From Heliocybe sulcata (lineage: Eukaryota > Basidiomycota > Agaricomycetes > Gloeophyllales > Gloeophyllaceae): a DNA stretch of 64,000 bases. Below the pieces are notes generated by a model that saw only the letters and a list, made by a program, of their open reading frames with translations, had not been told where the DNA came from and made no database searches. This document shows, one piece after another, positions 10,441-21,821 of this stretch. The position numbers were made by a program, and so were the translations under genes. How positions within the stretch are numbered: the stretch's first letter is position 1; every line of letters starts with the position of its first letter. The stretch spans positions 329,057 to 393,056 of the forward strand of contig ML213513.1 of the NCBI GenBank assembly GCA_004369045.1, given 5' to 3'.

Positions 10441-13400
10441 ATGTTCGACCCGGCAAGAGACACGGTCTTGAACGTGCTCCTAGAGCATGTCCGCTTGAAT
10501 CCTTCATTCCCCTTCCTGTCTATCGCGCCCGATCGGTCCCTGTCATATGCGGAGAGCTATACGCTAGTTAACACTCTCTGTAGAAAGCTTCAAGAACACT
10601 TGTCCGGACTCGGAGCGGAGCATCCGCCTAGGGTTGCAATTGTATCTGCCAACAATCTACTCTACCCTCTGGTCCTCTGGGCTACGTGGCTTTGTGGAGC
10701 TGTAGCCGTCCCCCTCAGCAGAAATGCTAATCCAGAGCTGTGGTGGTCCATGCTGGAAGTGGCGAAAGTGGACATTGTCCTTGTCTCAAACTCTGCCAGA
10801 GCCGCATTACTTCGCGGTGGGACCCCAAGATCTGGTGTACCCGTCATCCCCCTTTCCTCGTTTCAGCCAGAACTTCAACACCAGACTGAAGACGATACTT
10901 CTCTGCGCGAACAATACGAAGCTTTCTCCTCATGGAAGACCCACTCAGCCACTCCTACTTTGACCATCTGTGATACACCAACGGCTCGAAGCTCAGATCC
11001 TGCTATAGTGTTATTCACTAGTTCGGCTGTCGACGCCTCGACACTGAAGTGTATCCTGTACAGTCACTCTACGCTGGTACACTCTGCAAACAGGACTCTT
11101 ACAAGCTTTGGTGGTCCGGATTATGCCAAGGAACCCAAACGACATCTGGGCTGGCTGCCTTTGAGCCATGCATTTGAGTTCACAATCGGACTGCTGTGAG
11201 TTATATCTCTTGTCAGACTCTTGCCACACTGAGTTACTGCCGAGCAGCGGTGTCGTCATATGGACCGGAGGTACATACGTCTTACACGATCCGACAATAT
11301 CGTGCCCGGATAGTCCCTCCACCACGCTATTGTCTGAGCGGCTCTTTATGTCTCTCAGATACCATCAGCCCATCCATTCCTTCTTCATCATACCGGCTAC
11401 CTTGGAAGAAGTCTACGATTCGCTCTCGCTAGAGGAGTTAGGCCTGCTGCGTTCCCTGGACTCCTTGTGCGTAGCTGGGGCAGCGCCTTCTACAGATCTC
11501 CTAGATTGGCTTCAGAGGAAATCTATCAAAGCAATAAACCTGGTGGGCGCCACTGAAGTAGCCGGAGGGATATGTACACAAGGGCCGTTCACATGGGATA
11601 GTGGCATGAAAATGATGGACGGCCTAATGGGAATCATAGAAAAGTCATCCAGCGAAGACGATCACGGGGAACTGATCGTGGCGGGACAGGTTTGTCCTGC
11701 CTGTGCTGACCGCGTTGCCGGTTTCGCTCATTTTACTGTGATGTAGTATCTGCCGTCAAGATATGAGTTCGGTCAAAGTGATGCGTATTGGATAGACTCT
11801 GCGTCTGGCATACCAGTTTACCGGACGGGAGACCTGTACCGATGCGGACCTAACTTCAGAGGATACTGCGTCGTCCGTGGCGATACGCCTCCAGCTGTCA
11901 ATATGGAATATATTGCTGCGTCAGGTGAGCCAGGAGTTATACGCATGCAGTCCTTGTCTTAGCATCGTGAAGATATCTATTATATTGGCAGGATCGACGA
12001 CATGATCATCCTCAACAATGGCTACAAAGTCGATGGCTCGAGTCTAGAGAGGCAGTTGGATTCGTTTCCCGGGATACGGAAGTCTGCCCTTCTTGCCAGC
12101 CCTCAAGGCGACTCGGTGGTGGCCGTTATCGAGCCAAGGCCTGAATACAGAAGTCGCAAGGAAGACATCGTCAAAGCCGTTCTCTCCATAAACCGAATAC
12201 TTCCCATCGAGAAAAGGATACATCCCAAGAACATTATCAGTATATCGTCCATGCCAATGACGTCGAAACTCACGATCCATAGGAAACAAATTAGGCACAT
12301 GCTGAAGAGCAGGTCCAGCTCGGAGCAGCAAGAGGCTGAACTTGTACCGAGAACATTGGAGAGAACGCCAGCAGATGTCTCACACATAGACCGGAACTTG
12401 CGGTCCCAGGTGGAACTAGTATTAGCGGACGTTTTGCAAGTCGCGCTTGAAGATATCCAGAATCCGACCTTCATACTTTCCGATATCCCGATCAGTTCTT
12501 TGCTATCTGTTCGTCTTGCCAAGGCCATCAAAGATCATTTTCATTGTGACTTCCCCCAGTCTAAATTCTACGGTATAAGGAGCACAGCGGACCTGTGCCA
12601 CTTGATTACCGGATGGTCTAACATGTCTGCAATACCTGCCACCGCTCAGTCCACCCCGGCAAGTTCCATCGATACTGCGAGGAAGTCTCGTACGGTTATC
12701 TCCGGAATGGCATGCCGTTTTTCTGGAGGTATCAATTCGCCGGATGCCTTATGGACTGTACTGTTGTCTCCCGACCAATATGCTGCTGCTCTCGGACGTA
12801 GTGCTCCTGCGTCCCGTTGGGACTCCGGAATTCAGGACGCATCACTTCCTATGGGTTGGTTGGACGATCCTTCCCTCGATGATGTGCAATCATTTTCGTC
12901 CTTCTTCAAGATACCACCTTCCGTGGTGGAGGCCATGACCCCCAACTCGCGACTGGTCATGCAACTGGGGTATAGTGCGCTTGAAGATGCAGGTATTGCC
13001 CCTCGAACCCTGTCAGGACGACGATGGGCTGTATTTACTAGCTTAAACGAGTCGGGCTGGAGGCAGAAGTTACTCTCACTGCACGATGTGGAAGGTACGG
13101 CAATTATTTTATTCATATCAACGCTTCCGCGTGCTCACTTGCACGCAATACAGAATACGGTAAACTGTGGTCAGTGGCAGCTGATGACGCTGCGGGAGCT
13201 CGCCTCGCCTACTTCCTGAACCTGACGGGACCATGCATGGAAATCAAGACTGCATGCTCGAGCAGCGCGGTTGCTGTGCACCAAGGTAGGTTATATGGAT
13301 GAGCTGCGCTTAGACTATCGCTAAGTTTGGTACACATCAGCATGCAGAGCTATCCAAGCGGGCGACTGTGAAGCAGCACTCGTAATATCTTCCACTACCC

Positions 13401-15312
13401 ACTTTCATCCAAGTGCGGCTATTTTCCGCCTGACGGCAGGGATTGGATCCCCTTCGGGAAAATGCACGCCTTTTTGCGATGAAGCGGACGGTTTCCTTCC
13501 TAGCGAGGGCGCGGCCGCCATCGTGATACAGAAGGAATATTCAACATCCACTATTCCATATATCCGAATACGCGGCTCGGCAGTATGTCACGATGGCAGA
13601 TCGCAAGGATTTTCAGCTCCGAATCCAGTTGCCCAAGCAGCGGTGATTGGACAGGCTCTGCAGAATGCGCACTGCAGTCCAACTGACATCGATTACTTCG
13701 AGGGTAAGAGTCTTCTCGCCGTCCAAAGATACTTTATGCTGATATTCTATAGCTCATGGCACAGGGACTCCGGTTGGTGATGCTATTGAAATCGACGCCA
13801 TAAACCGTGTTTACGGGGGAAAGCGGGAAAGGCCGCTGTTCTTGGGATCCATAAAGGCTGTCATTGGGCACGTGGAAGAGTGTGCTGGCCTGGCTAGTAC
13901 GTCCGCTGTTGCTGATGGGTGCTCAGAGGCTGATATGTACCGTGTCCGAAGGTATTCTGAAGGTGGCTTTGTGCCATACAAACAGGCTTATACCCGCGCA
14001 GCCCAGCACAGGTATCCTCAATGAATCGTTGGATCTACGTACATCGAATATAGTCCCGGTGCAGATCACGGAACATTTCGGGAATACTACGAGGCCGAAG
14101 CTGTCTGCCGTTTCCAGTTTTGGCTTGTCTGGAACGTTGGCCCATATTATCTTCGAAGATTTTGGACCGACAGTCGACCTCCCTGAAATTGCTGCACATG
14201 AAACTGGCCAACGCGCTCTGCTCTTCCTCGTCTCTGCTCATAGTCCTGATCACTTCATTGCCCGAGTCAAGTCCTACCTCGGGTTCCTGCGCTCAGGCCG
14301 AGCTCAGAAATCACGCTTCTATGAAATATGCCGGACAACGCAAGCTTGCCGTGACCACTTTCCCTATCGCCGCTGTTGCAGCGTCAAGAACTTGAACGAA
14401 ATTGTGCGACATCTGTCATCCGTTTTGAGCTCCGTGCCCTCGTTGGCGGCACGTAATCCCTCCGTTACGATCTGTTTCAGTCTTCCCCATGGCAGCATGT
14501 TGCTGCCCGAAGCTGGTATTCCTGCGTATTCCCGTGTTCTTGCGGATGATGTAGATCCCGGTCTCCGTCCGGAACTTGGTTATCTGCTGCGTCAGTTTGC
14601 CCTTGCTAAGGCGTTGCAGGACCTTGGGTGTCCTATCAGAGCAGTCTGTGGCGAAGGTTCAGGAGAGTATATGGCGGCTGCTTTTTCGGGAATCTTGGAT
14701 CTCCGAACAGCGTTACAATGCCTACGAAAGCTATCGCCAGGCTCTCCTCGAGTATGCATCTTGCATCAGTCTAGGGAATCCGCGGAAGATATTCTGCTAA
14801 ACTATAGACCAGATGAGCTCCAAATTCGAGGGATATGTGGTCCCAACAGAATTGCGCTCAGTGGGTCTGAAGGGGCACTTTCTGCACTGGAGGAGGAGGT
14901 AGGGCGAGAGGCTATCACTGAGGCGTCTTGGCTAGTCCAGTCCTATACGGAAGATCGCGACACTTTCGCGGTTTCTCGTGGGACTCTGCCCATGTACTCC
15001 TCGTACCTGATGGAGGAAATCGGCCTGGAAGCAGACGCGCATTCGACGTACTGGTCCACTCTAGCGGCGAGAACATACGATATGGATCGCCTCACTCAAA
15101 TATTGGGCAGTCGCGGTGACGTTGTCTTGGATCTCTGCAGTGCAAGTCTGATGAAAAGCTCCTCCGGCGATGCTCTGGTATTGGATTTTCAAGATGGTTT
15201 GGAGGGCGTTCTAGGGCACTTGTACGAGATAGGCTGTTCAATCGAGTGGCACGCGCTCGATCCCAGCCCCGTGCAGGCTGTTCGCCTGCCGACCTATCCT
15301 TGGACAGTATAG
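10441..15312 (+). CDS. hybrid synthase, A(degenerate)-ACP-KS-AT(dead)
   Basis: About 1,500 residues, eight exons. The adenylation domain (10441 to about 12310) keeps [16 protein letters not shown] and [17 protein letters not shown]. The A3 P-loop reads [12 protein letters not shown] instead of the TSGTTGxPKG type, and the A10 Lys position reads TSKLTIHRK. The ACP follows ([11 protein letters not shown], about 12480-12510). The KS (about 12690-14160) is intact: Cys in KTACSSSA (13255-13257), His in [11 protein letters not shown], His in IKAVIGH, end SSFGLSGT. In the AT the nucleophile elbow reads GEGSGEY where GHSxGEY is expected, and the usual HS pair reads QSYTED, so the AT looks dead. The protein stops at the post-AT linker (RLPTYPWTV) with no following ACP, DH, KR or TE. 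One intron (about 11900-11963) is ambiguous: only a gtcaat or gtcgtc donor keeps the frame. Probable partner of the minus-strand synthase. Confidence 0.85.
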
Positions 15313-15608
15313 TGGCCGGATTGTATCACTTCGAGCTGGCTATGCTATCGCGGTCCTGAACAAACATGCTGCCCATCAGGACATCACTACCTGATACTCT
15401 ACTTAGCATCGCGACGAGCACGACTAAGGTTATATGCCTACCCGTAGTACTTCCGGTTCATAGTGGTTCTCCATAAAATGTCGTGCAACGATCCTTCACA
15501 TAATACAAGCGTCCTATAGTAGGGATATGGTGGACTACAAACATACAGGTAGTACACTACGGCTCCATAAATGTCATCATCACTATTCCGAGAGGGGACG
15601 CTAGGAAG

Positions 15609-16951
15609 CTACTCCATGTAGGAGTCACGATCGTCAAACGGAACGGCTTTCGATGATAATCCTGATTCCGCTCTCTGGGTGACCTCGCGATCAATTTTGA
15701 TTGACAGGCCAGCCCCTGGTTGGCTCGTGTTCACATAGTCGGACTCAACCTGCCCAGAAGCTGCAGTATGCGGCCTCCTCGACATCGCAATCATCACCCC
15801 CCCTTGCGAGTGGTCCAAGCTGTCTTCCGGCCCTCTCAGAAGACCTAGCTTGAGCTCACGAAAAACGCGACAGGCCATGGCGTTTTCGAGTGCCACGTTA
15901 GGGACGGTGAACATCGCATGGAAAACGGCCGGGACAGAGGGTGTAAGGATCATAATAATCGTTAAGATGTTCAATCCGACGGTGGCACTGCATCAACGGA
16001 GCGTAAGCTTCAGATAACGTCCAGTCTGCGCAAGAAAAAACTCGCTTACAGATAATAGGCTTGCCCTCCTTGAAGCAGAGAGCGACTCAGTCCATTAAAG
16101 CCGGTCCCTCGAAAGAAGGATCGCGCACGGTCGGACCACTTAGTTTCCACCAGATGAGAGGTAAGGAGATGCCAGGAGATTGCGAGGAAGACCAGCGAGT
16201 CGTTGACGCCATTGATGATTATTCCAACTGAACTGAAGCTTTTGACACCGGTGTTGATACAGCGATTTGTGGGGCCTATGTGTCCACCGGTAATAGCAAA
16301 CGGGACAGTGATAGAGCCAGCGAGTGTCGCAATCCAAAGGAAAGCGAAAATGGCGACCACGAAGGGTCTTCGACGGAAGACAGCGCGAATGCGGAAGAAG
16401 AAAAGAAGGGATGTGGCCGGGACAGAGACTGCAAAGCAGACTCCTAAGGCTACCTGCAAGGCTTGACAAGAGCCGACCGGAGCCACTATCAACGATATTT
16501 AAGCGCCGTCTCCGTGCAAAATAGAGGCTTCTCACCTTGAAAGACAGTACTGGTTATGATATAGGAGAGTGCTGCGATGCTGGCAGCGTTCCAATCAGCC
16601 ACCATTTTCCCGCAAAAATGAGCAATTGAACCTACCGAGAAAAGAAGTAGACAGCTGTGGGAGGGCGGATCTTGCTACGGGTCAAAAGAGCATACTCCTG
16701 AGGCAGAGCGAGCAAAATGTCCCAAATGTAACCCTGCCAAGATTGAAGTGATGTCAAAAGCGAGTTCTTCGACGGCTTAGGTAGCAACATACGCTAAGAG
16801 AGGCAATATACAGATATCTGGACGCTTCAAACTGGGCTGCCAGAGACGGAGGCAAGAACGCCAGAGGCGTCTGGGGATTTGGCAAGGCCGAAGGATAAAG
16901 TATCACAGTTAGAGTGGCCATGGCAGCACCGGTACTATTTGCAGTGGCCAT
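15609..16951 (-). CDS. DUF6533-like seven-helix membrane protein
   Basis: Start ATG at 16951 (MATANSTGAAMATLTVILYP), stop 15611-15609, five exons with 50-65 bp introns. Early segments read GYIWDILLALPQEY and RIAALSYIITSTVF. These are followed by hydrophobic helices (VALGVCFAVSVPATSLLFFF, then VVAIFAFLWIATLAGSITV) and a C-terminal ALENAMACRVFRELKLGLLR. Order and motifs fit the large agaricomycete family of GPCR-like proteins (DUF6533 type), whose functions are unknown. The tail is polar and probably cytosolic. It is not a known biosynthetic enzyme; its position between a synthase and an antiporter may be incidental or may mean a sensing role (inference). Confidence 0.75.
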
Positions 16952-18460
16952 AGTGAGGACTTGCGGGAGGGCGTCTGACTAAAATCTCCTGGAGAACAGA
17001 TGCACTTTATATACCCGGCATTGAGCGGTGAACGTTAACCATAGAGACGATGCCCAGAGCCCAGGTGGCCACTGAATTCGGGTCGCAGTCTCCTGTTCTC
17101 AACATCAAAGCCGCAACAAGGGGAGTGAGTCTCAAAGTTGTAGCAGTGCCTTGGACTACACGCACGAAGTCTTTCACCTGTCAACGTCTTGACCGCGGAT
17201 CACCGGCTGAGTTGCGAGATCGTATGTTTCCGGACCTGAAAGTAAGAAGTCAAGGAGGATGCAGAAGTGAAATTGGTGCCTAGCGATATCTAACTGTGAG
17301 AGGAGTTACACAACCTTGAGAGTTGCGACATCAAGTGGCGTACTTGCCCCGTGCATTGCGATATTTTCAGTTCAGCTTGAAGAGGGTGAGACGATCTTTT
17401 CGGGGAACTCGATGGCATCTGAGCGCCTACGGGTGATAGTCAAAGCAGATGATAGTCTAAGCTCCTCATCAGAACAATTGGCCTGATAATCGGAGTCCCG
17501 CACAATCCGAGCGCTGACTCGCACCTTTTACTATATCTTGGATTAATCCGGGATGCAGTGGCGCCCACAGTAGAACGTAATCGAACACGCTGAAAGGATA
17601 GCGATGCCCGCCATTTCGGTGCTACCACACGGCCACTACATCGAAGCCAGTGATTTCTAGAGCGCTCGATGCCCATATGCCAAACAACAGATGGAGAATG
17701 CATCAAGGAGGAAAGACTGATGGTTCCGACAATGTAAACTCATGACTGTAGTTGTGCGAATAAGGTACCTGCGGTGCAAATGCTCAGGAGGCATGGTCGG
17801 ACATTAGAGTAGTGTCTGTCGGATCTTTGAGAGCCAAGGGCTGATGAGATGATGGACAGCCTGCTCCATGGGAAGGGCCTGGCGGCTATGAGTATGGACC
17901 CGCAACTGTATGTCGTCGAATCTGATGTCTCTCGGCCACGCCACCGAACTCCCTAGTAAGAGACCATTTTGATAGATTAGACCATCAAGGGAGCCAAATC
18001 TTATGGAACCCGCAGCGTCGAGAGGAAAATGGACATCCAGAACGTAAAGCTTAAGTCAAACAATTTGTAAATGATTTCAGGACCGTGGGATACCTCCTTC
18101 TCGGCCTCAATGCTGGCCTCGTATGCCACACCAGTATTCTCCACAAGCGGCGACTCTGAGTCAACTGTCATTCCTTCTTTCATGCGGCCACGTACTCTGC
18201 GCTCAACATCACCTATGATCATCAGTCGGTGCCCTTCTTCGTCTGATCTGATTCTCTGCAGACGAGCGCAGCGCCTCAGACCTCAGGTTTCACGTCCGGA
18301 CCAAGCCGCTCGCTGGCCTATACGGCCTCGGTTCCCCAGGACCTTGCGAACGTCAGCGCACCATGGGCTCCTACCGCCTCCAATTAAAATTAGAATCTAG
18401 CACCGGGTCTACATTATCTATACCTCTGGCGCTGGAAACCTTGTACTAACTGTGCCCAAG
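16952..18460. other. divergent intergenic region, 1.5 kb
   Basis: Lies between the 5' ends of the seven-helix gene and the K+/H+ antiporter. Short frames (for example 18001-18222 minus, 18071-18400 plus) carry no recognisable motif. I see nothing else in it beyond the TATA box near 17010. Confidence 0.35.
17006..17013 (-). promoter_or_regulatory. TATA box of the seven-helix protein gene
   Basis: The minus strand reads TATATAAA about 55 bp upstream of the ATG at 16951. Confidence 0.45.
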
Positions 18461-21258
18461 ATGATACAATTCCCTGAGGCAGTAATGTACCGTCGTGCCC
18501 CTAGCAGCCAGGTAAAAGCCTATTCAGCAAATTGCCCGTCTACTCACGACTATTAGGCAGGTGTACTGTCAGGAGCGTATCCTACCCGCTACGATGTCAA
18601 CGATCCCTTCAAGTTGTGGGTCATCCAAGTCGGTGAGCACTCTATATGTTTCTCATTATCGCCGTTTGAGATTCGTGCCTGAACGTCGTCATAGTCCTCA
18701 TAGTGATTATCTCCCGTCTGTGCTATATGCTCTTTTGGCGCATTCGCCAGCCTCGGGTCGTCGCGGAAATTATTGGGGGTATAATCCTGGGACCCACGGC
18801 CATGGGCCGTATCCCTCACTTTACTGCGACGATTTTTCCCCAAGACTCCATCCCATTACTCAATCTCTGTGCGACTCTGGGCCTTGTACTTTTCCTGTTT
18901 CTCGCAGGTCTAGAGATCGAAGTACGGCTCATAAGAAAACACGCTAGAACATCCGCTCTAGTCTCCATTGCCGGCTTGGTCTCTCCATTCGCATTCGGGT
19001 CGTTACTGGCTGTACCGTTATACCGCGAGTTTAGTAACGACTCAATGCAGTTCGGGTATTTTCTGCTCTTTACTTGCATTTCCGTCGGGATCACAGCGTT
19101 CCCAATATTATGCAGAATGCTAGCCGAATTGGGATTGTTCGACACGACTCTGGGTGTTGTGGTTTTATCCGCTGGCGTCGGGAACGATATTGTTGGCTGG
19201 GTCCTACTAGCTCTGGCGGTTACGCTGGTGAACTCTACTAGCAGCCTCGCCGCACTGTGGATAGTCTTGGCTTGTGTCGGCTACACCCTCTTTCTCCTCT
19301 ACCCCATACGATGGCTCTTCCGATGGATTGCCCTTAAGACCGGAGAGCTGGAGACTGGCGATCCATCGAGCATCATGGTCACTTGCGCCATCATTATGTT
19401 GCTCGTGTCGGCTTTCTTCACAGATATCATAGGCTTGCATGCAATATTTGGTGAGAACGGCACGATTCGACCTGTTCTTATCTAACTATCTGGAAAGGGG
19501 GTTTTCTCTCCGGCTTGGTGATTCCTCGCGACAAGAACTTGTCCATAGCTCTGATGCGGCGCCTGGAGGGCATCGTATGGAATGTGTTTTTACCCATAGT
19601 AAGAGTACTCAATTATGACCCGCCGTTGATAACTGAAGACATTCTCTCCGGCCTAGTACTTCGCATTGTCTGGGCTGAAGACGGATCTGGGACTGTTGAA
19701 TACTGGCAAAGCATGGGGATTCACAGTTTTGGTCTGCACCATGGCATACATGGGCAAGTTCATCGGCTGTGCCTCGGTATCAAAATTACTCGGCTTCACG
19801 TGGAGAGAGTCGAGCGCTATCGGGACGCTCATGAGCTGTAAAGGGTGCGTGACTCGTCGCCAAATGCATTCTGACGACTGATGGACTCTCCATTATAGAC
19901 TCCTCGAACTTATCGTGATAAACATTGCTCTGCAGGCCAACGTTTTCACAAGTCTAGTATTTGCCATGTTTGTTCTGCACGCCGTCGTCCTCACCGTCAT
20001 TGTTACTCCCTTGACTGGTTGGATTTACCCGGACCGCTATCGCACCATGTTGGGCGCGACATCGGATACGGCTACGGAGCGCACGGCCTCTGACCTGGAA
20101 TGCGATCCTCTCTCACCCGAGTTCGTCCTACCGAGTATTTTCGCCACATGCGACCTAAGAGACCTCCCTGTACTGGGGTTCTTGGCTCATGCATTGGGGA
20201 AGTCTCCTCTTTTTGTGCAAGGAGGCAGTCGTGATCACGGTTTACCGGTCCCCGGTATTCATGCGCTCTACCTCAAACCCGCAGATATTCATTCAGGCTC
20301 TCCAAGTGCAGAGATAAATAAGGACGAATCGTGTGGAACTATCTTTGACTTGTCCGCCCGCGCTATTGCACAAGCGTCACAATCCTTTATCGCCCCGTCT
20401 CACCCCATAGCCCCCTCGCCAGACCTCGCAATGGTGTTATCCAGACACATCCAACATCCTACTACGCGCACTGTCGTCCTCCCTATTACGGTCACATCCA
20501 CGGGTAATGCCCTCGACAAGCCATGCTGGCGTTCGAGTTGGCAGAAGGAGCTCTGCATATCCGCGCTCAATCAGACATTGTGGAATACTGTCTTCTTCCT
20601 CTACGGTCCCACCTGCTTTCCCGAGAACAGAACCAGTGCGGATGAACGGAGCCGGGGGTACCACCTAGTGCACATATCCTGGGGCGGCTCTCATGCCCGA
20701 CTGGCGTCGGTCATGATGCAGCAACTGTGCTGCGATGATGTTACCACGAGCACAGTACGATCTTGCGAGCTGGCGTATGACTCAGCCCGTACTCCCGTGG
20801 ATAGTGCATCTCTCCACGAGAAGGACGCAACACACGCCAATGTACGTGCTATTTCGATATTCTACTGGCTGTGGAGCCTGGCTGATTTTTCCCGACAGAC
20901 ATCCATCGATACAAAAGCCAGTAGTGTCCAGGCCCAGACATCGAGCCAAGACGATTCCTTCCTGAAGTCAGTGGCGGAAAAGGCTCGTCTCTCTTCGCTG
21001 CACTTCCTGGATGGCGATCGCCTTCAAGACGTTCTTGGGAAGGAGCAGACGAAGGCCGACTTGCTGCAGAAACGCCTAGTATTTGTCTGTGAATACGATG
21101 AACGACCGACAAGATTTTACGGGTTCGGAAGTTCACAGCCTTTCCAAGTACCAAGCGCATTCGACAGTAGCATCTGCAGCCCTTTGCCGATGTTCTTGTT
21201 GGATGCATTTCCCGAGGTGCCCATCCTTGTTGTACGCGATGCGACTCAATCTTCATGA
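18461..21258 (+). CDS. K+(Na+)/H+ antiporter, CPA2 family, KHA1-like
   Basis: Exon 1 (18461-18511, MIQFPEAVMYRRAPSSQ) splices in frame to AGVLSGAYPTRYDVNDPFKL and then to the antiporter core: WRIRQPRVVAEIIGGIILGP, GLVLFLFLAGLE, AFPILCRMLAELGL, SAGVGNDIVGW (the conserved Asp of the ion site), GFLSGLVIPRDKNL, YFALSGLKTDL and GLLELIVINIALQA. About twelve helices are followed by a long hydrophilic C-terminal region to the stop at 21256-21258, as in fungal KHA1 proteins. It should exchange K+ or Na+ for H+ in an internal or plasma membrane. All splice phases I checked hold. It may be a housekeeping gene caught in the cluster or a self-protection transporter; the sequence does not decide. Confidence 0.88.
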
Positions 21259-21821
21259 ACTAGATATTAGGCTCTGGCACTCTACTAGCAGGAGTTCGTA
21301 TAATGAGTCCTAAGTAATGCTCCATACATAGATAGTAGAACTAGAACTGAGGATGTAAGACTGAATACAATCACAAGTTACTGCTGAATCGCGGTAGCCC
21401 GTTCCACAGCGACGAGCCTCTGCGATTTTCGGACTCGGATACTCGGTCTTGGATATCCGGAGCAATGAGCGGCGGAGGCACCCTACCTCGAATGGCTAAT
21501 ACACCGACGTCCCAAGTTCATTAAATTGCTCCTAAAAGGCCCTTTAAAGTGCAAGTGTGAGTCCTGTCCGGATGCACTGCCGCCGACTCGGACGATGCCA
21601 TGGAGGAGCGCTGAGCCATGATATTTTCTTTCTTGAGACCTGTGTAGTGAGTAGCGATGCATACAACGGCCTGTGCCGATAGAATTCTGTCGTACAGAGC
21701 ATACTTGATCATGGCTATCCTACTATGTTTATAGTGCATGTCCTCGCTCAATGTCATCAGTATACCACAATGCAATTTACGCACGGGACGGTCATTACGG
21801 TAAACCAAGCCACAATCCTAC
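21259..21821. other. convergent intergenic region
   Basis: Lies between the 3' ends of the antiporter and the MFS transporter. I see no gene and no clear terminator structure. Confidence 0.4.

Noticed and set aside
12103-12531. Long minus-strand ORF opposite the synthase
   Set aside because: Antisense shadow of the adenylation/ACP coding sequence.
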